Shown: positions 17,244 through 27,974 of the stretch, one piece after another
Position numbering within the stretch: position 1 is the first letter of the stretch
How the letters are laid out: each line of letters begins with the position of its first letter
Assembly (NCBI RefSeq): GCF_009831215.1
Contig: NZ_WUTW01000002.1
Span: forward strand, 806,001 to 870,000
Length of the DNA: 64,000 bases
DNA from: Actinomadura rayongensis
GTDB taxonomy: Bacteria > Actinomycetota > Actinomycetes > Streptosporangiales > Streptosporangiaceae
Direction: 5' to 3'
Position numbers and translations under genes: made by a program
Notes under the pieces: generated by a model
The model's input: only the letters and a program-made list of their open reading frames with translations
Told to the model about the DNA's origin: nothing
Database searches by the model: none

Positions 17244-18326
17244 ATGAGACTGCTGGACTTTCCGGGCCGCCGCACCGCGCTGGACATCGGGGGCGCGACC
17301 CTCCGCATGCACGTCGCGGGGCACGGCATCGTCGCGAGCGAACCGACCGTCCTCGCGCGCTGCGCGGCCTCGGGACGCACGCTCGGCATCGGCGAGCAGG
17401 CCCTTGCGGTGGCCGAGCGGCGCGGCGGCGTCGACCTCGTGTGGCCCGTCCGGTGCGGGGTGCCGTGCGACACGGCGGACGTCGAGATCATGGTGCGCAA
17501 GCTGCTCCGGACGCACCACCGCAGCCACTACCTGGCACGTCCGCAGATGGCGGTGACCGCGCCGAGCGTCATGACGCCCCTCCAGGAGCAGACGATGGAG
17601 GACGTCGCGTACCGGTCGGGCGCCCGGAAGGTGACGGTCGTCCCGGTTCCGCTGGCGGCGGCGGTCGGCGCCGGGCTGGCCGCGAGCGGACGTGAGGTCG
17701 CGGCCGTCGCCGACATCGGTGCGCACACGACCGACGTCGGCGTGCTGGCGTTCGGCAGCCTCGTCGCGTCGGTGACCGCGCCGGTCGGCGGGGACATGCT
17801 GGACCGCGCGATCGTCTCCTGGGTCCGCGAGCAGCGCGGCCTGACGATCTCCGTCCGCACCGCCGAGGACGCGAAGATCACCGTCGGGGCGCTGGACGCG
17901 CGGGGCCGCCGGCGCCGGCAGCGGACGCTCGTCCACGGCAAGGACCTCATCACCGGCCTGCCGCGCGGCGAGGTGCTGACGGCGCAGGACGTCGAGCGGG
18001 CGATCGAGTCCCCGGTGCGGGCCATCGCGGACGCCGTCCGGCGCGGGCTGGCCGACTGCCCGCCCGACATGGCCGCCGAGATGGTCGGCGCGGGCCTGAC
18101 CCTGACCGGCGGGACGGCGCGGCTGCCCGGCCTGCACCGCGTGCTCGCCGCCGACACGGGCCTGCCGACGCGCGTCGCGCCGAACGCGGAGATCGCGGCG
18201 GTGACCGGCGCGGCCGAGCTGCTGGCGCTCCCCCGCACGTCCGACGCGAAGGACGTGGCGGACGGCGGCGCCCGCGACTGGACGCTCCTGTCCCTCCCCC
18301 GCCAACTCTGGCCCGCCCGCCCCTGA
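17244..18326 (+). CDS. mreB: MreB/Mbl-like actin-fold protein
   Basis: A 360-residue actin-fold ATPase. Phosphate-1 motif ALDIGGATLRMHV (about residues 12-24), the family segment RPQMAVTAPSVMTPLQEQTMEDVAYRSGA, phosphate-2 VADIGAHTTDVGVL (about 155-168) and the adenosine motif LTGGTARLPGL are all visible. It differs from canonical MreB in the first phosphate loop and the C-terminal tail, and no mreC/mreD follow. It may be the second MreB-type paralogue used in sporulating actinomycetes for spore-wall synthesis; this role is inferred. GGGAGCGA lies just before the ATG. Confidence 0.85.
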   Translation: MRLLDFPGRRTALDIGGATLRMHVAGHGIVASEPTVLARCAASGRTLGIGEQALAVAERRGGVDLVWPVRCGVPCDTADVEIMVRKLLRTHHRSHYLARPQMAVTAPSVMTPLQEQTMEDVAYRSGARKVTVVPVPLAAAVGAGLAASGREVAAVADIGAHTTDVGVLAFGSLVASVTAPVGGDMLDRAIVSWVREQRGLTISVRTAEDAKITVGALDARGRRRRQRTLVHGKDLITGLPRGEVLTAQDVERAIESPVRAIADAVRRGLADCPPDMAAEMVGAGLTLTGGTARLPGLHRVLAADTGLPTRVAPNAEIAAVTGAAELLALPRTSDAKDVADGGARDWTLLSLPRQLWPARP

Positions 18327-18380
18327 CCCCACCCACACCAACCCGCGCGGACAGCGCGGACAGCCCGCGCGAGCGGGGTG

Positions 18381-19625
18381 TCAGCGGGCGGGGGACAGGG
18401 TGGGGCGGCGGACGGGGGGACGCGTCAGGGCCGGCAGCGCGGTCGCGGCGAGGACGAGGAGGCCGAGCGCGGTGAAGGCCGTCCGGTAGTCGCCGCCCGT
18501 GGCGAGCGCCGCGACGAGCAGCGGCCCGACGACCCCGCCGACGCTCCACGCGACGTTCATCAGCCCGTAGATCTGCCCGGCGTGCGCGAGGCCGAAGAAG
18601 TCCGCCGCCGTCGCGGGCATGACCGCGTAGCCGCCGCCGAAGCTCGCGAACACCACGGCGGCGAGCGGCACGAACAGCGCGGGCGACGACGCGTACGGCA
18701 CCGCGACCAGCGAGATGCCCATGAACGCGAGGATCAGCGCGAACGTCCGCATCCGCCCGTACCGTTCGGACAGCCAGCCCCACAGGACGCGCCCCGCGCC
18801 GTTCGCGAGGCCCATCGCGCCGGTCAGCGCGGCGGCGGACGCGGGCCCGATACCGGTGATCGCGGCGGCGGCCCCGGCGGTGACGGCGACGAACCCGATC
18901 CCGGCGACGGTGTTGAGCGTCAGCATCGCGGTGAGCAGGTACCACTGGCGGGTGCGCAGGGCGTCCGCGCAGGTCAGGTCGCCGCCGCGGGCGGTGGACG
19001 CGGCGCGGCGCGGCGGGTTGCGGAACAGCAGCGCCCCGGCCGTCGTCAGCGCGAGCGACACCAGCCCGAGCGGCAGGAACGCGCGCGTCGGGACGCGGGG
19101 ATGCGCGTCCACGAGCCACTGCGCGACGGGCGACACGAGCACCGCGCCGAACCCGAACCCGCCGACCGCGACGCCGGTGATCAGCCCGCGCCGCTCGGGG
19201 TACCACTTCTGGAGCATCGCGACCGGGACGATGTAGGCGATGCCGAGCCCGAGCCCGCCGACGACCCCGTACGCGGCGAGCAGGAACCAGAACCGGTCGC
19301 GGTCGGTGACGAGCGAGGCGAGCAGCGCGCCCGTCGAGTACAGCGCGCCGCCGAGCAGCGCGGCGGCGCGCGGCCCGCGCCGGTCCTGGAGGCGCCCGCC
19401 GAGCGTCGTGCCGACGAACACCACGCCGATCGCGACCGAGAACGGCAGGACGGACGCCGCCCGCCCCAGCCCGAACCGCGTTCCCGGCTGCTGCAGCGCG
19501 TGCGCGAACACGCTCCACGCGTACACGCCGCCGAGCGCGATCTGGAAGACGACCGCGCCGCACGCGACCGCCCAGCGCGGCGCGCCGCAGACGCGCCGGT
19601 GCCGTCCCTGAATCCGATGTCCCAC
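18381..19625 (-). CDS. OFA-family MFS transporter (oxalate/formate antiporter type)
   Basis: A 414-residue 12-helix major facilitator. The OFA signatures are present: QIALGGVYAWSVFAHAL in helix 1, GGRLQDRRGPR in loop 2-3, GLGLGIAYIVPVAMLQKWYPERRGLITGVAVGGFGFGA in the helix 4-5 region and NGAGRVLWGWLSERYGR in loop 8-9. OFA members exchange oxalate, formate or other monocarboxylates; the substrate is not predictable here. GTG start. It is convergent with the mreB-like gene. Confidence 0.88.
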   Translation of the reverse strand: MGHRIQGRHRRVCGAPRWAVACGAVVFQIALGGVYAWSVFAHALQQPGTRFGLGRAASVLPFSVAIGVVFVGTTLGGRLQDRRGPRAAALLGGALYSTGALLASLVTDRDRFWFLLAAYGVVGGLGLGIAYIVPVAMLQKWYPERRGLITGVAVGGFGFGAVLVSPVAQWLVDAHPRVPTRAFLPLGLVSLALTTAGALLFRNPPRRAASTARGGDLTCADALRTRQWYLLTAMLTLNTVAGIGFVAVTAGAAAAITGIGPASAAALTGAMGLANGAGRVLWGWLSERYGRMRTFALILAFMGISLVAVPYASSPALFVPLAAVVFASFGGGYAVMPATAADFFGLAHAGQIYGLMNVAWSVGGVVGPLLVAALATGGDYRTAFTALGLLVLAATALPALTRPPVRRPTLSPAR

Positions 19626-19702
19626 CGTGACCGACCCCCGTGCTCACGAATGACCACGGAATGTAACCAGACCCCGGGGTCGGACGGCGAATCGGACCGG
19701 GC

Positions 19703-22330
19703 TCAATCCACGCGTGAGCCGATCAGATCGGCCAGGACGTTCAGGACGTCCGCCCCCGATTCGGGCACCGGCCCCTGCGCGACGTCGTCCCCGCCGCCGC
19801 CCCGGCCGACGCCGCGCAGCAGGTCGGCGGCGGCCAGCCCGCGTCCGCGCGCCGCGTCGTTGACGGCGATCACGAGGCTTTTCGGGGCGAGCGCCGCGAC
19901 GACGGCGGGCCGCCGCGCGGGGATCGCGTCGCGGACGCGGCGGGCGAGGGCGCGCGGGTCGGCGTCGGTGGCCGTCCCGACGTAGGCGACGCCCGCGACG
20001 TCGAGCGCGCCGGACGCGAGCCGGGCCGCCTCGCCGGCCGTCCGCTCGTCCAGCAGCCGCCGGTTCTCCCGCTCGACGGTCTTGAGCCGCTCGACCAGCG
20101 CGGCGATCCGCTCGGGCAGCTCGTCGCGCGGCGCCCCGACCTGCTCGGCGACGCGCGCCACGAGGTCGCGCTCGCGGGCGAGGTAGCGGAACGCCTCGAT
20201 GCCGGTGACGGCCTCGACGCGGCGCCGGCCCGCGCCGACCGACGCCTCGGACGTCAGCGCGATCGACCCGATCTGCGCGGCGCGCTCCACGTGCGTCCCG
20301 CCGCACAGCTCGCGCGACCACGCGCCGCCGATCTCCACGACGCGGACGGTCTCGTCGTAGGTCTCGCCGAACAGCGCGAGCGCGCCGATCTCCCGGGCCC
20401 GCGCGAGCGACATGTACCGGACGTCGACCGGATAATCCCGGCGGAGCGCCACGTTCGCGGCCTCTTCGACCTCCGACCGGATCGCCGGGGACAGCCCGCC
20501 CCGCCACGCGAAGTCCAGCCGCAGGTAGCCGGGACGGTTGTACGACCCGGACTGCAGCGCCGCCGGGCCGAGCACCTGCCGCAGCGCCGCGTGGACGACG
20601 TGCGTCCCCGAGTGCGCCTGCCGCGCGCCGAGCCGCCACTCGGGGTCGACGTGCGCGCGGACGCGGGCGCCGAGCGCGATCTCCCCGCCGGTGACCCGGA
20701 CGAGGTGCGTGACGAGCCCCTTGATCGGCCGCTGGACGTCCAGCACCTCGGCGACCGCGTCCGAAGCCTCCAGCCGTCCCGCGTCGCTGTCCTGGCCGCC
20801 CGACTCGGCGTAGAACGGCGTCCGGTCCAGGACGACCACGGCGAGGCTCCCGTCCGGCGCGGACGTGACCGGCACGCCGTCCCGGAAGATCGCCTGGACG
20901 GTCGACTCGGTGTCGAGCGTCTCGTAGGCCAGCCATTCGGTCGGCCCGGACTCGTCCAGGACGGCGCGGAACGGCCCGACGTCGGCGTGCCCGCTCTTCT
21001 TGGCCTGCGCGTCGGCCTTGGCGCGGCGGCGCTGCTCGTCCATGAGCGCGCGGAAGCCGGGGACGTCCACGTCGAGCCCGCGCTCGGCGGCGATCTCGAC
21101 GGTCAGGTCGATCGGGAAGCCGTAGGTGTCGTGCAGGCGGAAGGCGGTGCTCGCGGGCAGGCTGCCGCGCGTCGCGTCCAGGGCCTCGTCCAGGAGCGCG
21201 CTGCCCTGGCGCAGCGTCGCGCGGAACGCGTCCTCCTCGCCGTACGCGGCGGACGCGATGCGCTCGAAGTCCGCCGCGAGTTCGGGGTACGACGGGGCCA
21301 TCGTGTCGCGCGCCACCGGCAGCAGCTCGGGCAGCGCCGGGTCGGCGAACCCGAGCAGCCGCATCGCGCGGACGGCGCGGCGCAGGATCCGGCGCAGGAC
21401 GTAGCCGCGTCCCTCGTTGGCGGGCGTGACGCCGTCGCCGATGAGCATCAGCGCGGTGCGGACGTGGTCGGCGACGACGCGCAACCGGACGTCGTCGGGG
21501 TGTCTGTCCATCGCCGCCCGCGCCCCGTAGACCTTGCCGGTCAGCTCGGCGGCGCGGTCGAGAATGGGCCGGGTCTCGTCCACCTCGTACAGGTTGTCGA
21601 CGCCCTGAAGCAGCGCCGCCATCCGCTCCAGGCCCATTCCGGTGTCGATGTTGCGCGCGGGCAGTTCGCCGACGATCGGATAATCGTCCTTGCCGGTTCC
21701 TTCGCCCCGCTCGTACTGCATGAAGACGAGGTTCCAGAACTCCATGTACCGGTCCTCGTCCGCCTCCGGACCGCCCTCGCGGCCGAATTCGGGACCCCGG
21801 TCGTAGAACAGTTCCGAGCACGGCCCGGACGGCCCCGGAACGCCCATCGACCAGAAATTGTCGGCCTTCCCGCGCCGGACGATCCGCTCGGCCGGCAACC
21901 CGATGACGTCGCGCCACAGCCCGGCGGCCTCGTCGTCCTCGCGGTAGACGCTCGCCCAGATCCGGTCGGCGTCCAGGCCGTAGCCGCCCTCGCTCAGCGG
22001 CGCCGTGACCAGGTCCCAGGCGAACCGGATCGCCTCTTCCTTGAAATAGTCGCCGAAGGAGAAGTTGCCGTTCATCTGGAAGAACGTGCCGTGCCTGGTC
22101 GTCTTGCCGACCTCGTCGATGTCGAGCGTCCGCACGCATTTCTGGACGCTAGCCGCCCGGGTATAGGGCGGCGTCTCCTGACCGAGCATGTACGGCTTGA
22201 ACGGCACCATTCCCGCGTTGACGAACAGCAGCGTCGGGTCGGCGGCGGGCAGCGGTGCGCTCGGGACGACGGTGTGCCCCCGCGCCTCGAAATGGGCCAG
22301 GAAACGTCGCTTCACCTCGGCCGTCCGCAC
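19703..22330 (-). CDS. alaS: Alanyl-tRNA synthetase
   Basis: An 875-residue class II synthetase. Motif 1 region ([14 protein letters not shown]), motif 2 ([36 protein letters not shown]), the editing-domain zinc residues HSGTHVVH and CGGTHV, and the C-terminal DHHA1-like [12 protein letters not shown] segment are all present, so it looks fully functional for charging and editing. GTG is used because AAAAGGGGGC lies nine bases upstream. It is flanked by an OFA transporter and a PPOX gene, not by the yqgF-mltG-aroE set usual for actinobacterial alaS, so it may be a second copy. Confidence 0.95.
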   Translation of the reverse strand: MRTAEVKRRFLAHFEARGHTVVPSAPLPAADPTLLFVNAGMVPFKPYMLGQETPPYTRAASVQKCVRTLDIDEVGKTTRHGTFFQMNGNFSFGDYFKEEAIRFAWDLVTAPLSEGGYGLDADRIWASVYREDDEAAGLWRDVIGLPAERIVRRGKADNFWSMGVPGPSGPCSELFYDRGPEFGREGGPEADEDRYMEFWNLVFMQYERGEGTGKDDYPIVGELPARNIDTGMGLERMAALLQGVDNLYEVDETRPILDRAAELTGKVYGARAAMDRHPDDVRLRVVADHVRTALMLIGDGVTPANEGRGYVLRRILRRAVRAMRLLGFADPALPELLPVARDTMAPSYPELAADFERIASAAYGEEDAFRATLRQGSALLDEALDATRGSLPASTAFRLHDTYGFPIDLTVEIAAERGLDVDVPGFRALMDEQRRRAKADAQAKKSGHADVGPFRAVLDESGPTEWLAYETLDTESTVQAIFRDGVPVTSAPDGSLAVVVLDRTPFYAESGGQDSDAGRLEASDAVAEVLDVQRPIKGLVTHLVRVTGGEIALGARVRAHVDPEWRLGARQAHSGTHVVHAALRQVLGPAALQSGSYNRPGYLRLDFAWRGGLSPAIRSEVEEAANVALRRDYPVDVRYMSLARAREIGALALFGETYDETVRVVEIGGAWSRELCGGTHVERAAQIGSIALTSEASVGAGRRRVEAVTGIEAFRYLARERDLVARVAEQVGAPRDELPERIAALVERLKTVERENRRLLDERTAGEAARLASGALDVAGVAYVGTATDADPRALARRVRDAIPARRPAVVAALAPKSLVIAVNDAARGRGLAAADLLRGVGRGGGGDDVAQGPVPESGADVLNVLADLIGSRVD

Positions 22331-22419
22331 GCCGCAGCCCCCTTTTCGCACGCGCACCCGGGCGGCTCGTCCGGCCCGGGCTCTGGGATGCTTTCCCCGT
22401 ATCCCCCAGGAAGGACACT

Positions 22420-22830
22420 ATGCAGCCCGCCCGATCCGTCGACCACCGACTTTCCGTGGACGACCCGCGCGTCGTCGCGTTCTGGCGCGAACGGCACCTG
22501 TGCACGCTGACCACGCTGTTCCCGGACGGGCGCCCGCACGTCGTCCCGGTCGGCGCCACACTCGACCCGGCGGCGGGCCTGGCGCGGGTGATCACGTCGG
22601 CGGGGTCGGTCAAGGCGCGCAACATCGCGCCGGACGGCTCGCCGGTCGCGCTGTGCCAGGTGGACGGACGGCGCTGGTCCACGATCGAGGGCACCGCGTT
22701 CGTCCGGACGTCGCCCGCCGAGGTCGCCGACGCCGAGGCGCGCTACGCCGAGCGGTACCGGCCGCCGCGCGCGAACCCCGAGCGGGTCGTCCTGGAGATC
22801 GCGATCGACCGGGTCATCGGCGGTGTCTGA
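22420..22830 (+). CDS. PPOX-class F420-dependent oxidoreductase
   Basis: A 136-residue split-barrel protein (DPRVVAFWRERHLCTLTTLFPDGRPHVVPVGATLDP ... ARNIAPDGSPVALCQVDGRRWSTIEGTAFV), a family that binds F420 or flavin and reduces small molecules. AGGAAGGA precedes the ATG. Its 3' end overlaps the cobL GTG by eight bases, so it is the first gene of the cobL-cobM operon; whether it takes part in corrin synthesis is unknown, but the coupling is notable. Confidence 0.87.
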   Translation: MQPARSVDHRLSVDDPRVVAFWRERHLCTLTTLFPDGRPHVVPVGATLDPAAGLARVITSAGSVKARNIAPDGSPVALCQVDGRRWSTIEGTAFVRTSPAEVADAEARYAERYRPPRANPERVVLEIAIDRVIGGV

Positions 22831-23992
22831 GGTCGTCGTCGTGGGGATCGGCGCGGACGGCTGGTCCGGTCTGCCCGATTCGTCCCGCGAAGCGTTGCGC
22901 GCCGCCGAGGTCGTGGTGGGCGGCGAGCGCCAGCTCGGGCTGCTGCCGGACGAGGTGGCGGCCGAGCGGGTGCCGTGGCCGTCGCCGCTCGTCCCTGCGG
23001 TGCCGCGCGTGCTGGCCGCGCACGCCGGACGGCGGCTGGCGGTGCTGGCGAGCGGCGATCCGACGCACTACGGCATCGCGACGACGCTCGCCCGGTTCGT
23101 CCCAGTACGCGTGCTGCCGCATCCGTCGTCGGTGGCGCTGGCGTGCGCGCGGCTCGGCTGGGCGCAGGAGGACACGGCCGTGGTGAGCGCGGTCGGACGT
23201 CCGCTGGAGACCCTGCACACGCTGCTCGCGCCGGGCCGCCGGATCCTCGTGCTGAGCGCGGGTTCCGAAACCCCCATGGCCGTCCTCGCCCTTCTGGACG
23301 AGCGAGGCTTCGCTGACGCCGAGGTGACGGTTCTCGAACGTCTCGGCGCGCCCGACGAGCGCGTCGGCCCGTGGCACTACGCCGTCGACCCGCTGAACAT
23401 CGTCGCGGTCGAATGCCGGACCGGTCCGGCGTTGCCGCTGGTGCCGGGCCTGCCGGACGACGCCTACGAACACGACGGGCAGCTCACCAAGCGCGAGGTC
23501 CGCGCGATCACGCTGGCCCGGCTCGGGCCGCTGCCCGGCGAGCTGCTGTGGGACGTCGGCGGCGGCGCGGGGAGCGTCGCGATCGAGTGGATGCGGACGC
23601 ACCCGTCCTGCCGGGCCGTCGCGATCGAGCGCGACCCCGTCCGGGCGGAGCGGCTGGCCGCCAACGCCCGCGCGCTCGGCGTCCCGGCGCTGCGCGTCGT
23701 GACCGGGACGGCGCCCGCCGCGCTGCGCGGCCTGCCCGCGCCGGACGCGGTGTTCGTCGGCGGCGGCGTGACGGCCCCGGGACTGATCGACACGTGCCGG
23801 ACGGCGCTGCGGCCCGGCGGACGGCTCGTCGTGAACGCGGTGACCGTCGAGTCCGAGGCCGTCCTCGCGCGCGCCCGCGCCGACCACGGCGGCGACCTGA
23901 CCCGCATCGACATCGCCCGCGCCGCCCCGGTCGGCGCGTTCACCGGATGGAGGCCCGCGATGCCCGTGACGCAGTGGACGGTGACGCGATGA
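22823..23992 (+). CDS. cobL: Precorrin-6Y C5,15-methyltransferase (decarboxylating), CbiE-CbiT fusion
   Basis: A 389-residue bifunctional enzyme that methylates precorrin-6B at C5 and C15 and decarboxylates the C12 acetate. Residues 1-200 are the CbiE tetrapyrrole methylase ([22 protein letters not shown]), and about 210-389 are the CbiT-like SAM methyltransferase ([24 protein letters not shown]). Length matches CobL. GTG start inside the end of the preceding gene; its TGA overlaps the cobM ATG in the ATGA arrangement. Confidence 0.95.
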   Translation: MSEVVVVGIGADGWSGLPDSSREALRAAEVVVGGERQLGLLPDEVAAERVPWPSPLVPAVPRVLAAHAGRRLAVLASGDPTHYGIATTLARFVPVRVLPHPSSVALACARLGWAQEDTAVVSAVGRPLETLHTLLAPGRRILVLSAGSETPMAVLALLDERGFADAEVTVLERLGAPDERVGPWHYAVDPLNIVAVECRTGPALPLVPGLPDDAYEHDGQLTKREVRAITLARLGPLPGELLWDVGGGAGSVAIEWMRTHPSCRAVAIERDPVRAERLAANARALGVPALRVVTGTAPAALRGLPAPDAVFVGGGVTAPGLIDTCRTALRPGGRLVVNAVTVESEAVLARARADHGGDLTRIDIARAAPVGAFTGWRPAMPVTQWTVTR

Positions 23993-24729
23993 CGATCCAC
24001 TTCATCGGCGCGGGCCCCGGCGCGGCCGACCTCATGACGCTGCGCGGACGCGACCTCATCGCGGCCAGCCCGGTGTGCCTGTACGCGGGGAGCCTCGTCC
24101 CGCCCGAGGTCCTGACCTGGTGCCCGGCCGACGCGCGACTGATCGACACGGCGTCGATGGTGCTGGACGACATCGTCGCCGCGATGGCCGCCGCGCACGC
24201 CGAGGGCCACGACGTCGCGCGCCTGCACTCGGGCGACCCGTCGGTGTTCAGCGCGATGGCCGAGCAGATGCGCCGCCTGGACGCCCTCGGCATCCCCTAC
24301 CGGGTCACGCCCGGCGTCCCGGCGTTCGCGGCGGCGGCTGCGGCGCTGAACCACGAGCTGACCGTCCCGGCCGTCGGCCAGACCGTGATCCTCACCCGCA
24401 CCTCGGCCCGCGCGACCCCGATGCCGCCCGGCGAGGACCTGGCGACGCTCGGCCGGAGCCGCGCGACGATCGTGCTGCACCTGGCCGTCCAGCGCATCGA
24501 CCAGGTCGTCGCCGAACTGCTCCCGAACTACGGCCCCGACTGCCCGGTCGCGGTGGTCGCCAACGCGAGCCGCCCCGACGAGACCGTCCTGCGCGGCACC
24601 CTGACCACCATCGCCGCGCAGGTCGTCGCCGCCGGCGTCCGCCGCACCGCCGTGATCATCGTCGGCCGGACGCTGACCGCCGCGTCCTTCCCCGACAGCC
24701 ACCTGTACTCCAAGTCCCGCCTCCGCTGA
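23989..24729 (+). CDS. cobM: Precorrin-4 C11-methyltransferase
   Basis: A 246-residue tetrapyrrole methylase that converts precorrin-4 to precorrin-5. Signatures include [16 protein letters not shown] at the N-terminus, [41 protein letters not shown] and [15 protein letters not shown]. The ATG overlaps the cobL stop by four bases, which shows translational coupling. The rest of the pathway lies at 35-44.4 kb. Confidence 0.96.
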   Translation: MTIHFIGAGPGAADLMTLRGRDLIAASPVCLYAGSLVPPEVLTWCPADARLIDTASMVLDDIVAAMAAAHAEGHDVARLHSGDPSVFSAMAEQMRRLDALGIPYRVTPGVPAFAAAAAALNHELTVPAVGQTVILTRTSARATPMPPGEDLATLGRSRATIVLHLAVQRIDQVVAELLPNYGPDCPVAVVANASRPDETVLRGTLTTIAAQVVAAGVRRTAVIIVGRTLTAASFPDSHLYSKSRLR

Positions 24730-24774
24730 GACGGCTTCGAGCCGGTTGTGCGGAGGCTCTTGGCCGTCCGGCGG

Positions 24775-24804
24775 TACAAGCGTATGGTTTGCTGAACGCT
24801 TGTA
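24775..24804. promoter_or_regulatory. TetR operator upstream of the TetR/ABC operon
   Basis: A perfect inverted repeat with nine-base arms, TACAAGCGT (24775-24783) and ACGCTTGTA (24796-24804), separated by 12 bp. It ends 10 bases before the TetR start codon, so it overlaps the leader and probably the promoter; autoregulation is inferred. Confidence 0.8.
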
Positions 24805-24814
24805 TTGGAGGGGC

Positions 24815-25450
24815 ATGAACGAGGACGATCTCACTGCCCGGGCGCGGATCCGGGACGCGGCGCTGCTGGAGTTCGGCGAGCACGGCGTCAAGGGCGCGAC
24901 GATCCGGGGCATCGCGCAGCGGGCCGGGGTGTCGCCGGGGCTCGTCCAGCACCACTTCGGGACGAAGGACGGGCTGCGCGAGGCGTGCGACCGGTACACG
25001 ATCGACGCCATCCGCGTGACGAAGCGGGACGCCATCGAGAAGGGCGTGAACGAGCCGGGGCTGCTCGCGTCCGTCCTCAACGTCACGCTCCCGATCCAGC
25101 GGTACGTCGCGCGGGCGCTGGTGGACGGCTCCCCCGCCGCCGCCGCGCTGTTCGACGACACGGTCAAGGCCAGCACCGAGCTGCTCGGCCAGGGGTTGAC
25201 GGGCATGAAGCGGCCGACCACGTCCGACCTGGAGGCGTACTCGGCGGCGGTCACCGCGATGACCTTCGGGCTCGTCGTCCTGCACGAGCACCTCGGGCGC
25301 GTGCTCGGCGAGGACCCGCTCACGGTGGCGGGCTATCCGCGGCTCGCGCTCGCCGTCCTCGACGTGTTCGCCGACGACCTGCTGTCCCCCGAGCTGGTGG
25401 ACCGGTCCCGCGCGGCCATCCGGCAGTTCGCCCCCGAGACGAGGAGTTGA
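24815..25450 (+). CDS. TetR family regulator of an ABC exporter
   Basis: A 211-residue TetR protein; the helix-turn-helix is [35 protein letters not shown] (about residues 27-61). The ATG follows TTGGAGGGG. It sits directly downstream of a nine-base-arm palindrome and directly upstream of an ABC ATPase and permease, so it most likely controls its own operon. The effector is unknown; such operons often export an antibiotic or lipid. Confidence 0.92.
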   Translation: MNEDDLTARARIRDAALLEFGEHGVKGATIRGIAQRAGVSPGLVQHHFGTKDGLREACDRYTIDAIRVTKRDAIEKGVNEPGLLASVLNVTLPIQRYVARALVDGSPAAAALFDDTVKASTELLGQGLTGMKRPTTSDLEAYSAAVTAMTFGLVVLHEHLGRVLGEDPLTVAGYPRLALAVLDVFADDLLSPELVDRSRAAIRQFAPETRS

Positions 25451-25455
25451 TCACT

Positions 25456-26346
25456 GTGACGACGCCGATCGCGGTGTCCGGCCTGGTCAAGACGTTCGGC
25501 CGGACCCGCGCGCTCGACGGGCTGGACCTGACCGTCCGGCCGGGCGAGGTCCACGGGTTCCTCGGCCCGAACGGCGCGGGCAAGAGCACGACGATCCGCG
25601 TCCTGCTCGGGCTGCTGCGCAAGGACGCGGGCGAGGTGGCGCTGCTCGGCGGCGACCCGTGGCGGGACGCGACCGAGCTGCACCGCCGCATCGCCTACGT
25701 CCCCGGCGACGTGACGCTGTGGCCGAACCTGTCCGGCGGCGAGGTCATCGACCTGCTCGGCCGGATGCGCGGCGGCATCGACCCCCAGCGCCGCGCGGAG
25801 CTGCTGGAGCGCTTCGAGCTGGATCCGCGCAAGAAGGGCCGCGCGTACTCCAAGGGCAACCGGCAGAAGGTCGGGCTGGTGGCGGCGTTCGCGTCCGACG
25901 CCGAGCTGCTGATCCTGGACGAGCCCACGTCCGGCCTGGACCCGCTGATGGAGGAGGTCTTCCAGGAGTGCGTCCGGGAGGACCGGGAGAAGGGCCGGAC
26001 GGTCCTGCTGTCCAGCCACATCCTGTCCGAGGTCGAGGCGCTGTGCGACCGGGTGACGATCGTCCGCGCGGGCGCGACGGTCGAGACCGGCACGCTGGAC
26101 GAACTGCGCCACCTCACCCGCACGTCCCTGGACGCCGAGCTGGACGGCCCGCCGACCGGGCTTGCCGAGCTGCCCGGCGTCCATGACCCGCGCGTAGACG
26201 GAACACGGTTCCGGTGCCAGGTCGACACGGCGCGGCTCGGGGACGTCCTGAAGCACCTGACGGCGATCGGCGTCCGGAATCTGGTGAGTCGTCCGCCCAC
26301 ACTGGAAGAGCTGTTCCTCCGCCACTACACCGGGGCGGACGCGTGA
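25456..26346 (+). CDS. ABC transporter ATP-binding protein (drug/antibiotic exporter type)
   Basis: A 296-residue ATPase with Walker [11 protein letters not shown], signature [15 protein letters not shown] (a variant of LSGGQ seen in this group), Walker [14 protein letters not shown] and the switch His in [11 protein letters not shown]. The C-terminal extension is of the DrrA/NatA-like type. GTG start with GAGGAG nine bases upstream; a TTG nearer the TetR stop is possible. Its TGA overlaps the permease GTG. Confidence 0.92.
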   Translation: MTTPIAVSGLVKTFGRTRALDGLDLTVRPGEVHGFLGPNGAGKSTTIRVLLGLLRKDAGEVALLGGDPWRDATELHRRIAYVPGDVTLWPNLSGGEVIDLLGRMRGGIDPQRRAELLERFELDPRKKGRAYSKGNRQKVGLVAAFASDAELLILDEPTSGLDPLMEEVFQECVREDREKGRTVLLSSHILSEVEALCDRVTIVRAGATVETGTLDELRHLTRTSLDAELDGPPTGLAELPGVHDPRVDGTRFRCQVDTARLGDVLKHLTAIGVRNLVSRPPTLEELFLRHYTGADA

Positions 26347-27923
26347 GCGCGCTCGCGGGCACGGGCGGGCTCGTCCGGCTGGCGCTGCGCCGCGACCGGA
26401 TCGCCCTGCCCGTCTGGACGCTCGTCCTGGCGCTCGTACCGGTCGGATTCGTATCGACGTACCAAGAGCTGTATCCGACGGTGGCGGACCGGCTGGGCTA
26501 CGCACGGACGTCCGGGACGAACCCGACGTTCCTGGCGCTCTACGGCCCGCTCAACGACACCGGCATCGGCGGCATCGTCGCCCAGCGCGCCGCGATGATC
26601 CCGGTGGTGCTGGCGCTCGTCATGATGCTGACCGTCGTCCGGCACACGCGCACCGAGGAGGAGGCCGGACGGCGCGAACTGCTCGGCGCGACCGTCCTCG
26701 GCCGGGGCGCGCCGCCGGCCGCCGCGCTGCTCGTCACCGCGGCGGCGAGCGCGGCGGGCGGCGCGCTCCTGACGGCCGGGATGCTCGGCAAGGGCCTCCC
26801 GGCGGCCGGTTCGGCGGCGTTCGGCGCGCAGTTCGCGGCGGCCGGGCTGCTGTTCGCGGCCGTCGCGGCGCTCGCGGCGCAGCTCACCGAGAGCGCAACG
26901 GCGGCGCGCGGTCTCGCGATCGCGGTGCTGGGCGCGTCCTACGGGCTGCGGCTCGGCGCGGACGTGGGCGGCGCCGGGAACGGCCTGGAATGGCTCGGCT
27001 GGCTGACGCCGCTCGGCTGGGTGCAGCGGATCCGTCCGTACGGGGGCGAGCGGTGGTGGCTGCTCGCGGTGATCGCCGTGGCGTACGCGCTGCTCGTCGC
27101 GACGGCGGGGCGGGTGGCGGCCCGGCGCGACCTCGGCGCGGGCGTCCTGCCGCCCCGGCTCGGCCCCGCGACGGGCGCGCTGCGGGGCGCGTTCGGGCTC
27201 GCGTGGCGGCTCCAGAGCCGTCCGCTCGCCGCCTGGACGGCCGGGTTCGCCGCGCTCGGGCTCATCTACGGCGGCGTCGCGGGCGGCGTGAACGACCTGG
27301 TCAAGGACAATCCGGACCTGCAGCAGATCTTTGAGCGGATCGGCGGGAGCAACGGGATCGAGGACGCGTTCTTCGCCTCGTCCATGACCACGCTCGGCAT
27401 GATCGCGGCGGCCTACGCGGTGTCGGCGGCGCTGCGGCCCCGCACCGAGGAGACCGCGCAGCGCGCCGAACCTCTCCTCGCCACGGGCACCGGGCGGCTG
27501 CGCTGGGCGGCGAGCCATCTGGCGTTCGCGGTGCTCGGCCCGGCGGTCGTTCTGGCGGTCGCGGGCGTCGTGACGGGGCTCGTCCACGATCCGGGCTCGA
27601 CGGGACGGCTGACGGGCGCGGCGCTCGCGCAGCTCCCGGCCGTATGGCTGGTCGCGGCCGTCGCCGTCCTGCTGTTCGGGCTGCTGCCCCGGGCGACCCC
27701 GGCCGCGTGGGGCGTGCTCGGCGTCGTCGTGCTGGTCTCGCTGTTCGGTCCGGCGCTGGACCTCGCGCAGCCGGTGCTGGACGTGTCGCCGTTCACGCAC
27801 GTCCCGAAGCTGCCGGGGCACGCGGTCGCCTGGACGCCGCTCGCCGTCCTGACCGTCCTCGCGGCGCTGGTCGGCGCGGCCGGGCTGCTCGGGCTGCGCC
27901 ACCGGGACATGGCCACCGGTTAA
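26343..27923 (+). CDS. ABC-2 type exporter permease, 12-helix two-lobed form
   Basis: A 526-residue membrane protein with two homologous halves of about six helices each, as in tetronasin/polyketide exporters (TnrB3/TntB-like): [19 protein letters not shown] opens the first half and [34 protein letters not shown] opens the second. It pairs with the ATPase whose stop overlaps its start. Substrate unknown, probably a hydrophobic compound under TetR control. Confidence 0.88.
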   Translation: MSALAGTGGLVRLALRRDRIALPVWTLVLALVPVGFVSTYQELYPTVADRLGYARTSGTNPTFLALYGPLNDTGIGGIVAQRAAMIPVVLALVMMLTVVRHTRTEEEAGRRELLGATVLGRGAPPAAALLVTAAASAAGGALLTAGMLGKGLPAAGSAAFGAQFAAAGLLFAAVAALAAQLTESATAARGLAIAVLGASYGLRLGADVGGAGNGLEWLGWLTPLGWVQRIRPYGGERWWLLAVIAVAYALLVATAGRVAARRDLGAGVLPPRLGPATGALRGAFGLAWRLQSRPLAAWTAGFAALGLIYGGVAGGVNDLVKDNPDLQQIFERIGGSNGIEDAFFASSMTTLGMIAAAYAVSAALRPRTEETAQRAEPLLATGTGRLRWAASHLAFAVLGPAVVLAVAGVVTGLVHDPGSTGRLTGAALAQLPAVWLVAAVAVLLFGLLPRATPAAWGVLGVVVLVSLFGPALDLAQPVLDVSPFTHVPKLPGHAVAWTPLAVLTVLAALVGAAGLLGLRHRDMATG

Positions 27924-27974
27924 GGAACCGTCGCGGGCCGGATAGGGTTGCGGGTTGCTCGGGAAAGGAGCGAG

